64,000 nucleotides of DNA. It comes from Atherinomorus stipes. Taxonomy: Eukaryota; Chordata; Actinopteri; Atheriniformes; Atherinidae. The stretch lies in assembly GCA_023101725.1 (NCBI GenBank), contig JALJCO010010226.1, positions 62,001 through 126,000 of the forward strand, given 5' to 3'. A program made the position numbers and the translations under genes. The notes beneath the pieces were generated by a model. The model ran no database searches. It was not told where the DNA came from and worked only from the letters and a program-made list of their open reading frames with translations. Within the stretch, counting starts at the first letter, position 1; the number at the start of each line of letters is the position of its first letter. This document shows, piece after piece, positions 11,401 through 22,937 of the stretch.

Positions 11401-14400
11401 CATGTTTTTATGGTCTCCCTGCAGCAACATAGACTCAGACTTGTCTGCTAATTTGCCATTTATCTGAGTCAGGTGTGTAGCAGCAGGGAAACCATGGAAA
11501 CATGCAGGACACCGGCCTTCCAGGACCAGGATTGAGAATCCCTACCTTGTTGCATACAATCTGACACCTGCCTTCTGCCACCTAGTGGATACCATCTGCA
11601 CCACAACAATTCCAGCCTATCCTGCTGCAATAAACCAAACAACTGCATTTTTTAAAGGGCCAAACAAAATAGTTTCAAATAATGCTAATCAATTTAATGA
11701 AATATTACTTAAAGAACAGACATAACTTCAGAAAAACTGCCTGAAAAGACACCCAATCCAGAATTGCTCCAGACACAGGGTCTTATTTATTGTTCTTGTA
11801 GTCTAGTGACATCTAGGGGGCTTCAGTAAAATTATGATCTGAGGGAAAAAGGAAAATTTCTATTCTCTGTATTTCATAAGGGATATCATGCCAACAATGA
11901 TTCCTTGCAAAAAGATGCCATTTATCACATTCAGCAATAAAATCATCTAAAAAATAAATCATTTTTGCACTAAAATAAGCATTCAGTCTTGTTTTCGGAA
12001 GATTAGGTCTAAACTTTGAGCAACAGTTAAAGATAAAAACCATCCTCCCATTTATCTTGTAATTACTGTACATTTCGGTGCTACATAAACATAAAATACA
12101 GATCATTTTTCCCTGTTAAATTCAGAAAATCTGAGATTCCTGGTGTTAAATCAGCCTCGAACGAAAGATGTTGTTTTATTTTCTTGCTTTAGCATCATCT
12201 TTAAAAAAAAAAAAAACAAAAACATCTGCTGTCTCGTGGCAGGTCACAAACGAACTTCAACAACACATACAGTATATAATAACTATGTATGTGTAATAAA
12301 AAAAGAAAAATGTAAAACGGTGGTAAATATTATACACACTGCATGATTTATAATGTAAAAGTTAAGCCATATGAGGTTGGAGAGACGTTTAAGAACAGTA
12401 TTAAGTATTATATTTCACCTTGAACTCAGTTATTATTCAATAATGCAAAAAGAGCGTGTGGTACATGTTTGTATTTGCATATAAAGATATCCCACAAAAT
12501 AAACAGGAAAAACATTTCTATGCAAAGCAGATGGTTACAGAGCTGCATACGTGTATGTATCTGTGCTGCAGGGCATCTATGTCACTGTAGGAAGATTTGG
12601 TTGTGATATACGAGGTGCATTGTCTTATTCCAAGTGGTGCATATTTATCTGGACTTCATGCTTCTTGCTTCCCTTTATCCAAATTAATTTGACTTTCTAA
12701 TTGTGTTTGTATGTTTGTTTGAGGTTTCTTGTAATGCTTCCTTCCTTTTGTTATCTACTTCCTGTTGTTTTCTTCCTGTTCTCGTGTCCAGCTATAGTTT
12801 GCTTGTTGCTTCACCTGCATCATGTTTGTCAGTATCTTCCCTAAATTATCCAGATTCTCTTTGTTTAGTGCTTGTTGTTGTCTTTCTCATTGTGCTTTGA
12901 TTTCCTTCATGTTACTGCCTTGCTCACCTTTGTATTTTGGATTACCTGCCACATAATTAATTTTAGTTTGTTTAGCTTATTTTACCCAAAGTCCGATTTA
13001 AAGTTTTGTTTTTTTCCTCCCCCTTCTTGTCTCCATGCATTTGGGTTCTTCACTCTACTCATACAGCCCATAATCAGACTTTTCTCTGGATTGTCATGGA
13101 CACAGTCAGCAATCCAATACACAAAGGCAGTTTTAGTCCATTTTGGGGGATACTGAAGCATTCCTAAAGTGAATCTCAGCACCCCTACAATTTGTGTTTG
13201 TGTACATATATATATATATACACACACATACAGTATGTATGTTATATATATATATAAACTTTACATATATTCACTTTATGTACTTTTGTACTGTATTAAA
13301 AAAAAAAAAAAACATACCATATCAAAACTTTGTTGAAATGTGATATTTCCAAAACAAAAATACAACTCCCACCCCTCAAAAATGGTTTGACCCCACCCAC
13401 CAGGCATATTCCAAATAACAGCAGTAACAGCCTAACTTTGTTTTCATGATGAATATAATAAATGTAAGTTTGGAAAACTGTCAGAATCTCTATAAATAAG
13501 GAGGATAAATGGGGTTGTGATGGATCTGGTTCACCACTTACACACAACACCTGCATGCCCAAAATAAGCTTCTCTCATCCAGAAAAAGCTAAACTGGGAT
13601 TTTTTAATAGCAGCAATAATAACTTTGTTTCTGGATGCTGAATGATAGAAACTTTAAATCTAAGACTTGAAAATGATCAGAAACTTTGTAAATAATGAGG
13701 AAAACCTGGGTTTTGGTGGATTTGGTTCACCATTAGAACAAGGCAACAATATGCTGGAAATCAGCTTCTATCACAGCTTCTATCTTAATAATTCGTCAGA
13801 CTTTCCAAGATAGTGTTTGCTGATCTTTCACACATAGGAATGAAATTGTGTTAAATCGTACAAAACAATTAAATTTATTTTTCCTGGCAAGCAGCTCTAT
13901 GGGTGCTCAGCACCCCTAAACCTCTGTTCCTATACCGCCTCTGCTAACACAGTTTCACATGGTGCAGTTGGATAATCCAACTTAACATTCCTGCAGGTTG
14001 CAGCTAGATGCTGCCTTACTGAACCTAAACTGCAATTTTCTCACCAAACAAACTAACGAAATGTCGAACAAGCGTTCAGTAATTAAAGATCTACACATAC
14101 ATGTGAGCAGGATATCTACTGTACCTCCAAAACTGTAAAATTGGCACCACGTTCGCATCGTAGGTCATCACATTTTAGCAAAGATCTCAGAGCCTTGGCG
14201 ACGACCTGAACAGCCAAGTAGATGCTGTAAGATTCATCCTGGTCGATGCAGGAGGCCAAGCAGCATGGATCCGAACACTCCGTGGAGCAGTTTCCTCCTG
14301 CATCCTGCTTGGACTGGTTTAAACAAAGAGGAAAGCGATTCTTGTGGCGCTCGAGGATGCTGTTTGTCGTTCTGTTGAACATTGAGCCGACATATTCTCT

Positions 14401-17400
14401 AAAGCCAGGCACCTCATTCTTCTTAAAGATGAATCCAAAGACCTGCCCCGCACTCTCAATGCTTGGCATCGCAGAGATTCTTGGGGAGGTGGACCACGTG
14501 TCGCTCGCAATCCAGGTTCTGTTGAGGTTGTGTCTAATCGCTGCTTCCATGATGATTTCAACATTGGTGTCCTTGGTGAACATGATGATGGCTTCAGCGA
14601 CGGATTTGTTTAAAGCGTCTACCAGATGTTCCAGCTTTCGTTGAGTGTTGGAATCATTTTGGGAGAAGATGCCAGGCAGAATCTCAACAAATTCAACACA
14701 GACGTTCATTTTATGAAAGGTTTCTTCAAGGTAATCGCTGCCGTACTTCCCGTACTCGTCATCACTTCCCACAATGGCCACTGATTTCCAGTTGAACTCG
14801 TTCACCAGCTTACAAATGCCTTCAGTTTGAAACGCATCGCTTGAAACAGTTCGGAAAAAAGTGGGGAACTTGAACTTCTTGCTGAGCAGCGCACTGGTGG
14901 ATGCGTAACTAATCTGTAGGAAACAGGAAGCAGACATGTTACAAAGCATTCCAATCTGAAGAAAGATTCGTTTTTATTGACTTTAAAAAAAAATCTTATA
15001 AAAAACCCTCTAGATATCTGTTAGGATGCAAAGAAGACAAACCTGAGCAAGCGATGCTAGCGTAGCAATCCGAGCAACAGCTATAGACACCTCAGAGTAT
15101 CTTTCCCCAATCAACACCTTTGTTTTGGGTTCAGGTAAGTCTAAAAGGATGTTTGAAGGTGGAGAGCAGTCCTGAGAATCTGACTGGCCCTTCAGCAGCT
15201 CCAAAGTCGCTCTGATGGCAAGGCTGACATCTCCACATGTATCATAGATGTCATATCCCAGGGTGAGGTTGGGCAGCACTCTGGGAGTGCGCTGGTTTAT
15301 TTCTTGGATGGCGTATATCATCACTTGACTGCGGAGGAACATTTGTATATCATACCTGGAAAAAGGGACAAAAGGTGACAAAAACAGTGAATTTTGTACT
15401 GGAACACGTGGATTTTCTTCAGTGAAGAAGAAAAAAAAAGAAGAAAAAACTATTTATACGGCACTTTTCACAGACAAAGTCACAAAGTGCTTCGCAGGTG
15501 CATCATAAAAACAACACAGGAAGTACAAACAATCAAACAACCTGTCAGAATGTCCAGCCAACTAAGCTTGTCTGAATAAAAATGCCTTCAGCTGCTTTTG
15601 AAAACAATTTGGGCCTCGCAGAAGAACCAAGGTAAGGCGTTCAACAATTTTGGAGCCACTGCTTGAAACGACAAGTCTCCTCAGGTTTTAAATGGGAACT
15701 CGAATTCGTTCAGAAGAGATTTATAATTCTCCTTCAGGAGATATAAACTGGTTCCGGACATACTTAACACACAGATCATTTGTGGTTCAGCTACAATTCA
15801 CCTCCACCTCGTCTGCTCTTGTTTGTGGGGTCCCTCAAGGTTCAATCCTTGGTCCCTTTCTGTTCTCCCTCTATCTACTTCCCATAAGTCAGATATTCCA
15901 GAAATATAACGCTTATCATTGCTATGCTGATGATATTCAGGTTTACCTTCCCATATATACTAGTGATGGCTCTATGACCCGACTGTTAAACTGCCTCAAG
16001 GAGTAGCAAACTTGGATGTCTATTAACTTTTTGCATCTTAATCAGGACAAAAGGGAAATTATCTTAATTTCTTGTTTCCACCTCAGCTGCCCATGGTCCC
16101 CTGGCTTCTTCTAAACACTTATGTGTGAAAAGCCTTGGAATCACTGTGGACGACTCGCTAAAGTTTGACAAACATAAATATAGTTAGGAATTCCTTTTCT
16201 CACTTGAGGATGCTTGCAAAGTGTAAAATCATTAATTCCCAGGTACGACCTTGAGAAACTAGTATAACTCCTGATTTTTATTGCAATTCACTCTTTGCCG
16301 GCCTTAGTAAATCCTCCTTACAACATCTTCAGGCTGTTCAAAATGCAGCAGCCTCTCCAGTTCTCGTCGTTATGAGCATATTTCCCCTGTCCTAGCCGGT
16401 CTTCACTGGCTCCGTTTGCTACAGGGTTCAGTTCAAGGTCTTGTTGCTGATCTTTAAAGCATTGCATGGTCCTGCTCCCAGTAAACTCTCTGAGTTATTG
16501 TCCCGCCACGTCCCTACCAGATCTCTTAGATCATCCTCTTTATCCCTTGTGGAAGTACCGAGACACACTTGCAATTCCAGGGGTGCTAGGGCTTTTTCCG
16601 TTGCTGCCCTGCATGCGCCTCTGGAACGCACTCACCTTTGAGCTCAGGTCAACACAGTCTATTGTGTCTTTTAAAATCAGATCCCATCTTTTGGCGCAGG
16701 GCATTCCTTCTCAATCTTTTTTTTTTCTCTTTTTATTTTATTTTTTTATTAATTCTTCTCTTTTTAAAAAGGTCTTATGTGTTTATATGTTTATATGTTT
16801 TTAGCCTTGTGTTAATGTCCTGCAATGTAAAGTACTTTGGGCATCCAGTTGGATGTAAATTTGTGCTATAATGAAATAAATGAAATGAAATCAGCGTATT
16901 TCCAACATAATGTAAGTAATGCGGGCAACCTTGCGCAGTCTCTAAATAAGGCATTTTCTGCCACAAACAAAACATTAGTCGGACCCCCTGTGAGCTTGAA
17001 GCGGCTTTGAGTTGCTTATTAGTGGTGATCCGTCCTTATTTACAGACATTTACTTGTTATGGTGTTGCATAACAGTGATGTCATTAAAGCCGCTGCTGTA
17101 AAAATGTCTGTAAATAAGGACGAATCACCACAAAAAAGCCACTTCAAGCCGCTTTGAGCTCACAGGGGGTCTGACTAATGTTTCATAACAAAACATTGGT
17201 GAAATGAAGGAGTTTGTGGCAGATAATGCCTTATTTAGAGGCTGCGCGAGGTTGCCTGCTTCACTTACATTATATTGGACATACGCTGATCTGGAGTGGA
17301 TCTAAATATCTCCTGAAGGAATTCAAGTTCCACCAAAACTGTCTGGGTGAGTAAATGAATGTTTTTCATGCTAGAAAATAGGTCCAGGTTGAAAAAAAAA

Positions 17401-17957
17401 AACAAAAAACAAACTTCCCCTTTAAAGTAAGTCCTCGGGACCGTGAGACGGTTCTGGTCCGAGGAGCGGCGCATGGACCAGAGGTGTAAGGGCGCAGCAG
17501 GTCACCTACATATTTGGGGGCCTGCCCATACAAGACTCTTAAAGTCAGACCTAAAATTTAAAAATCAATTCAGAATTTGATAGGGAGCCAATGAAAGGAG
17601 GATAAAACTGGTGTAATGTGGAATTGTCTAATAGATTTGAAGACAATTAAGAGCTTTTTCATTAAAACAAGTGAAAAGGGAATTACAATTATCTACATGA
17701 GAGGAAATAAAAGCATGAATCACCAATTCAAGATCAGAGTTGGATAAAACAGGTCTTAGTTTTGCAGCGATATGTGAGGCGATACTTACTCAGTACAGCA
17801 GACTTCTCTTGATGTTCCATTTCTCTTGGTTTGTAAGTGAATAGGGGAAAAGCCCCCCAATCACGATGTCACCAGGAGCGTACGCACGAAGATCACCGTG
17901 GTCTGAGCAGGAGTAAAACACACCGATGATGCTGACAAGTGATCTCAGCAGGAACAT
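8476..17957 (-). CDS. Family C GPCR, GPRC6A-like (two frameshifts as read)
   Basis: Seven-helix receptor with a large Venus-flytrap ligand domain. Its closest match from memory is GPRC6A, a sensor of basic amino acids and cations. Coding exons in transcript order: 17957-17790, 15355-15043, 14913-14125, 11051-10848, 10765-10648, 9397-8476. Junction phases agree. Exon 1 starts [14 protein letters not shown] (signal peptide) and has [12 protein letters not shown]; exon 2 has [15 protein letters not shown]; exon 3 FRTVSSDAF and WIASDTWST; exon 5 is the cysteine-rich region; exon 6 holds all seven helices, including [13 protein letters not shown] and the final PKCYIMMF. Two 1-base indels break the frame: exon 1 (near 17824-17836, one extra base) and exon 6 (9069-9071, one missing base in CCC). 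Corrected length is about 837 aa versus 926 in human GPRC6A, mostly from a shorter tail. T1R taste receptor or OlfC are alternatives, but FAIKGK and RGKYKPA fit GPRC6A better. Confidence 0.75.
10209..10238 (+). repeat. Short degenerate telomere-like repeat
   Basis: GGGTTGGGTTAGGGTTGGGG resembles TTAGGG repeats but is imperfect and only about 30 bases long. It lies between exons 5 and 6 of the GPRC6A-like gene. Confidence 0.35.
11367..11537. repeat. Short palindromic MITE, family A copy 2
   Basis: Ends are inverted copies: AGTCCTGGTCCTGGAGGGC on the left and CCTTCCAGGACCAGGATTG on the right, each followed inward by the CCTGCATGTTT / AAACATGCAGG pair. Same family as 6286-6482. It sits in intron 3 of the GPRC6A-like gene. 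Confidence 0.75.
12160..13980. other. Large intron 3 of the GPRC6A-like gene, simple repeats only
   Basis: No exon seen. Contains a TA/CA microsatellite at about 13204-13255, A-runs, and two diverged tandem copies of a roughly 180-base unit at about 13420-13590 and 13610-13790. Confidence 0.5.
15440..15690 (-). mobile_element. LINE fragment, 3' part, interrupted by a second LINE
   Basis: The stretch from TTTATACGGCACTTTTCACA to about 15690 is the reverse complement of an L2/CR1-like LINE tail. Matching 5'-ward sequence appears to resume at about 17415-17780, so the element was split by the insertions between. It lies in intron 1 of the GPRC6A-like gene, in the same orientation as that gene. 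Confidence 0.5.
15692..16890 (+). pseudogene. L2-like LINE reverse transcriptase, 5'-truncated and decayed
   Basis: The frame at 15692-16006 encodes reverse-transcriptase motifs: [10 protein letters not shown], then [20 protein letters not shown], then the catalytic YADD ([11 protein letters not shown]). After a stop, the same element continues in broken frames, including [13 protein letters not shown] and the C-terminal [16 protein letters not shown]. It ends with an (ATGAA)-like tail near 16870-16890, typical of L2-clade elements. Several stops and frameshifts show that it is dead. It is inserted, in opposite orientation, into an older LINE copy within intron 1 of the GPRC6A-like receptor. 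Confidence 0.8.
16891..17290. repeat. Long-inverted-repeat MITE (about 400 bp)
   Basis: Starts ATCAGCGTAT and ends ATACGCTGAT. Both arms contain matching inverted blocks: TAAATAAGGCATTTTCTGCC against GGCAGATAATGCCTTATTTA, and GGTGATCCGTCCTTATTTAC against GTAAATAAGGACGAATCACC. The middle is a short unpaired loop. No ORF. It abuts the tail of the decayed LINE. Confidence 0.8.
17415..17780 (-). mobile_element. LINE fragment, second half of the interrupted copy
   Basis: Reverse-strand LINE-like sequence (features such as GAGCCAATGAAAGGAGGATAAAA recur as antisense LINE coding DNA in fish). It ends directly before exon 1 of the GPRC6A-like gene. No intact frame. Confidence 0.4.
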
Positions 17958-18439
17958 TGTGCAGGCATGCAATGAAAGCAAAAGATGTCTGCAGATTTTA
18001 TGCTCTCTGAACTGTCTACTGGTTTCTGAAATGGAAAACAGCCTTTTATATAGATTTCCCCTTTTCAAAGAGACAGAGGAACATTTGCATTGTATGACAG
18101 GCTCCTGACATCCTCAAAAATAGCAGCTACATGGGCACGCAAACAGCAAGGTGATTTGAATGACTTGTAGATAGGGATTCTGTTGGATCACATTTTATGA
18201 TAAAATCTTTACCTGATTAGCTGGTTTGGACAAGAAAGCTTACTGTATGGTGCAGTTTCCACTTAACAGTGCATGTATGGAAATTCATGCAGATGAAACT
18301 ACAATGTATGTTCCTGGAGAACATGCTCAGTAGGTGGATAAAATTGAGCAATATAGTAACATTGGTTTCTGACAGGGTTAGAGACAATATGCTAAAGCTG
18401 AATGGTGAAGACAAAGAATAAAAGTACTTGGCTCAGGTT

Positions 18440-19230
18440 ATATGATAAGATCTAACCCTAAACTTTATTTAAATGTACAGGGTGGTATTATTGAGCAGGT
18501 TAGAAAGGCAAAATTATTAGGATTGATTATTGATGAAACACTTTCTTGGTCTTTACCTGTTCAAGTTCAAGTTCAGTTTATTTGTATAGCACGCTTACAA
18601 CGACCGTGGTCGCACAAAGTGCTTCACAGAGATTTAAAAGATATCCAAATAGACAGATGAAAGAACACAGACACTGATGATAGCACATTAACACGAAACA
18701 TACTAACACATTCACACCTACTGTGTGGTCATATGTGTAAAAACTAAAAACACAAATACACAAATACACACTGGGACGCACAAAACACTGGTGTACTTAG
18801 AACATATAGAATGATAACAATGAATAAAATGGCCAAATTAGAAGATATAAAACACGAGACCAAATAAATACTTAAGAAAATAAAAAGTACAAAGTATGAA
18901 TGACCATCTCGACTAGTTAAAAGCTAGAGCAAAGAAATATGTTTTCAGTAAAGTTTTAAAAGCTTGGACAGACTGGTAACTTCTAATATGTAGCGGCAGC
19001 CCATTCCACGGTTTCGGGGCCATCACTGAGAAGGCTCTATCCCCTCGAGAAACACATCTGGTTTGAGGAACCTCTAAAAGCAACTGAGAAGAGGACCTCA
19101 GAGATCTAGTGGGAGCATGCCTGATCAAAAGCTCTGCCATATATGGCGGAGCTAGCCCATTCAGAGCCTTATAAGCAAGTAATAAAATTTTAAACTGGAC
19201 CCTAAAGCTGACGTGAAGCCAGTGAACATA
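18440..19230 (-). mobile_element. LINE remnant with reverse-transcriptase C-terminal peptide
   Basis: The minus strand at 18913-19140 encodes a typical LINE ORF2 end: [12 protein letters not shown], then GDRAFSVMAPKPWNGLP, then a final TYFFALAFN. The 3' tail TTTATTTGTATAGCAC with AAAGTGCTTCACAGAG lies at about 18578-18630. A plus-strand scrap at 18442-18560 (KLLGLIIDETLSWS) is a separate LINE piece. All are dead. Confidence 0.65.
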
Positions 19231-19290
19231 TTAACAAAATATTGATGAAAATGAGTAGAGGTGTAGCATTGATACGCAGAGCAAAACATC

Positions 19291-19340
19291 TTTTATAAAT
19301 TTTATTCATCCCCTGGAGGGGGAAATTTGCTTCCAACCAT
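19291..19340 (-). repeat. RTE-like retroposon tail scrap
   Basis: TTTTATTCATCCCCTGGAGG resembles the reverse complement of the GGGATAAATAAA-type tail at about 45725-45755. Very short, so the family is uncertain. Confidence 0.3.
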
Positions 19341-19572
19341 CATCACATCATTCACAATAAAGGACATAAAAAGGAGCATAAATCAACATCACTGTTGTCC
19401 AACTTGGGAATTAAACTGCTTGTGCAGTCTCTGGCATCATCTTGATTATTGTCCAGTTGTAGTGCATTTGGAAAGATTTACATGCACCACAGATCATGCA
19501 GTTCAAGTAGGTTTAGTGCAGAATGGATGCATGGAAAACTGTCTTGGTTTGCTGTTGATCAGAGACTGGCCT

Positions 19573-20338
19573 ACAAAAACCCACAGAATGATGTGCCTTC
19601 ATTTTCTACTCACCCTCATACTGAGCAAGACTCTGGAGCACTTTTTTTAATATCTCAAATGCAGCCAAAAATAGTTTGTTTTTTTTATCCGTCGACATTC
19701 CTATAAAGGGATTAGCCGGTGTCTGAAACAAAAAGGTCCATAAAAGTCCACAAAAGCTTGACAATATTCCTCCATACTGCTCGTCCAATGTAATCCAAGA
19801 GTCCTGAGTGAGTAGCGTCCATAATTTACTGGAAACCACATCATTTAGTAGATTTTCATAGCCCAAATAAGAGTACGTCCATGCGAGTTCATGACAGTAC
19901 GGAAGCTGCGGCGTTAAGCGCCTACTCTGCCGATAATGTAAGCGTAGAAGATAAAATTTGTTGTTTACATTGTGCTAAGAGCGAACGAGCTGCAGACAAA
20001 GTGGGACAAACACAAGAGGGGTTGGATATTGATTTAAAAGAAAAAACATGCAATCTCGTCTGCCACGGCTTCCGTAGTGTCATGAACTTGCATGTGGAAG
20101 TACAATGTTCTACCGTTTAGGCTATAAAAATATACACAAAATGATGTGGTTTCCAGTAAATTATGGACGCTTGGACACTTGGACTACATTGGACGAGCAG
20201 TATGGAGGAAAATTGCCAAGTTTTTATGGACTTTTATGAACCTTTTTGTTTCAAGTGTCAGTGACCCCGCTTATATGAAAGTTGGCGGATAACCACGAGT
20301 AGAAAATGAAGGCACATCATTCTCTGGGTGTACTATCC
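19573..20338. repeat. Foldback element, family B copy 1
   Basis: Left arm: ACCCACAGAATGATGTGCCT, then CTACTCACCCTCATACTGAG, then GTCCATAAAAGTCCACAAAA. The right arm carries the inverted forms, ending GAATGATG-type sequence near 20330. The core contains TCTGCCGATAATG and a sequence shared with 61619-62453. The long arms create open frames on both strands that are repeat shadows, not genes. Confidence 0.8.
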
Positions 20339-20464
20339 CTGTAATATTTTTCAGGTTCAAAAACCAAATAAATTGCTGTTACTGTTACAATCGACCAGTG
20401 CTCGACAAGACTGTACCAGACTCTCCCTGAGTGCTCATTTTACTCTCCCATTACCAGCAACTGA

Positions 20465-20995
20465 GGCACTTAAAGGTGCAGTATGTAAGAATTACATACA
20501 TCCAGTGGTAAAGATGAGTGTTTGAAAGAAAAGATGTTTCCTTTAAATGACTTCAAATTCCAGAAATGTTGTGAATGTATGGTGGCTGTTAGTGGCCAAA
20601 ATTCTCTCAGACATAAACGTTGTTTTCATCTGTGGGTGGATCCAGTGGTCTCAGGTGTAGCTATGACTGTGCTATGAGTAACTATTTTTAATGCCTTTTA
20701 AGTCATTACTTATCCCAAACAGTGCTCTAACTCCCATTAAACAAAGCTGGTACAGCCGTTACAGAGGGTTCTTACTTCACTCACATTGTTTTGTCCATTT
20801 AGGAATACCATAGTAAAAATGGGCGCACAAATATGGCAGCCTCCATATGTGCTCCGCCCAGCAAGTAGAAATAAATGTCTCTTTCTAAGAAAATAAACAT
20901 ATAACAGCTATTCTAGTGCAGCGATTACACATCAATAAAAACACCGTTTTGAATTATATATTAAAATTTTCTGCCATTGAACTGTAATGTTCAGG
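20465..20995. repeat. Dispersed TIR element, family C copy 1
   Basis: Begins TTAAAGGTGCAGTATGTAAG and contains TTAGTGGCCAAAATTCTCTC. A second copy lies at about 45780-46255 and ends TACATGCTGCATCTTTAATG, the inverted form of the start. Non-coding. Confidence 0.6.
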
Positions 20996-21249
20996 ACTGT
21001 GACATCTGGAATGTGCTCAAACTTCATATTATTAAGACAGAAAATAAATTAAGGTTCAGAAAGGAATTGGAAAGGTTATACAGTCATGTAAAAAATAAGT
21101 GGTTGTTGAGTTAAATTGGGGAACTGATATACATTTATTAATCCCATAAACTTAAGATGAGTTGTAGGGTTCATTGGAAGGATGGCTGCATGGTTATTCT
21201 GTTCTTATTTTTATTGTAAATCTAGAATGCTTTGGTATTTGGTATTGAC

Positions 21250-21345
21250 TCTTGGATTACATTGGACGAGCAGTATGGAGGAATATTGTCAAGCTTTTGT
21301 GGACTTTTATGGACCTTTTTGTTTCAGACACCGGCTAATCCCTTT
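21250..21345. repeat. Foldback element, family B arm fragment
   Basis: One arm only: TTGGATTACATTGGACGAGC to TTTCAGACACCGGCTAATCC. It matches the arms of the copies at 19573, 23877 and 61619. Confidence 0.75.
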
Positions 21346-22045
21346 ATAGGAATGTATTTGGTAAAACTAAACATAAACATTTGAACTAAACTAAGTCCAT
21401 TAGAGGGCGGTGTGCTACATTTAAACGCTCTCAGATTCAGGACCCTGCAGAAGTGTTGAGCCATTAGTCATTTCCTTATGTTTTTCTTGCAGCCACTGGG
21501 TCCTTGTAATCTTTTAAAGGGGCTTTGAGCAACACATCTCCGGGCTTTCTGAAGGTCTTCCATGATTATTTTAGGATTTATCTTTACACATTGGCTGCTT
21601 TTTCATTCATTTTTAGTCCTGTTTGATTATCATTCAAGAATAAAAAAGACTCCCAACTCAGGAGATGAACCTGGTCTGTGTCAAGATTGAGCAAAGATCC
21701 CGTTTTAAATAGGATCTTCAGGCTTTTTGTACTAGCACCCTGTCACAGACATTTCTGCATCTATGAAAAACTGCAAAGATCACAGTTTGACTGAAAATAA
21801 GTGGGGACAGGTCTGATGAAGGGATGGATCCTCCCCAGAACCCGGTCCAAAGAAGAGCTTTGGGAAGTCCTGGACTGTTTCTAAAGTTGAAGAAATGATG
21901 TGAAAGCGTGTCTGAAGGGGTTCTTTGCTTCTCAGAGTAAAAATGACTGTACCCTGGAATTATAACACAATAAGGGGTTGCTCAAGAACAGGATGCAAAT
22001 GAAAACTTGGTACAAACTATCGAACTGCACATACATATACAGTAT

Positions 22046-22262
22046 ATACAGTTGTCATCAAAATTATTCATACCCGCCAATTAAAGAAAAGACTAAATTC
22101 GCAATAGTAATTCAAATAACAGGAAACTAAAGAAACTAATAATAAATTAAAATGTACAAAATCATAATTTAGTGAAGTAAAATATTGCTTTGGAACTGTG
22201 GTTGAAAATTATATATACAATATATATATATATATATGTATGTATATATACATATATATATA
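22046..22262. repeat. Tc1-like MITE end plus TA microsatellite
   Basis: CAGTTGTCATCAAAATTATT is a typical Tc1-like terminus; related copies are at about 53690-54190, 56240-56600 and 58863-59358. A TA/TG microsatellite at 22210-22262 truncates it. Confidence 0.55.
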
Positions 22263-22867
22263 CTATACTACACCATCCTATTCTATCCTATATTTAATTG
22301 CACCTCAAAAAGTGAAAATCATAGGCGCCCCAGAGGTGCCCCCCACACTCGCTGGCTTGATGTGATAGCTCAGGACCTTGCAGCCTGTAATGTGACTCTG
22401 GGCCAAGCACAACATCTTGCTCATGATAGACCTTGATGGAGAGACCTGGTTGCCTTGTTGGCTCTACTGCCAGTGAGTGCAAGAGGCTGAATTAAATGAC
22501 TATTGTAAATATAGCCTAAATATTGATACTTTTCACGATGCATAACCCTGTAAGATAGCCTACATTTTCTCACTTATATGGAATTTAATTTCCTGGAATT
22601 GATAAAGTGAAATTTAGGTAGGTTATAGGTCACGTTTCATATAAACAGAAAAAGTTCACTGAAACCTTTTTATCTTCATCTGGTTCGTACATTTTGCGGT
22701 AATTTCACTATTTTGTTTTAAAATCGATGATATGATCAAAAACAGAAAATATCCTTATATGACCTGACAGGAACAAGCATGAACTCTGCAGCGCTAAAAT
22801 GCGTCTCAGAGCAACGTGGATTGGACCTCCGGCGCCTCGTGGGTTGTGGTCGTGGACCAGATCAGCC

Positions 22868-22875
22868 TATATAAA
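22868..22875 (+). promoter_or_regulatory. matn3: matn3 TATA box
   Basis: TATATAAA stands 62 bases before the matn3 start codon at 22938, suggesting a leader of only about 40 bases. The spacing is normal for a tissue-specific TATA promoter. Confidence 0.65.
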
Positions 22876-22937
22876 CAAACAGCATCCAGCAGCAGCGGAC
22901 ACGCAGAGGAGGACCTGAAACAGATCTGACAGACGAC

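Noticed and set aside
8476..17957. Calling the receptor a pseudogene outright
   Set aside because: Six exons with correct phases and conserved domains, with only two 1-base indels of the same kind as in wdr35 and matn3, fit consensus error better.
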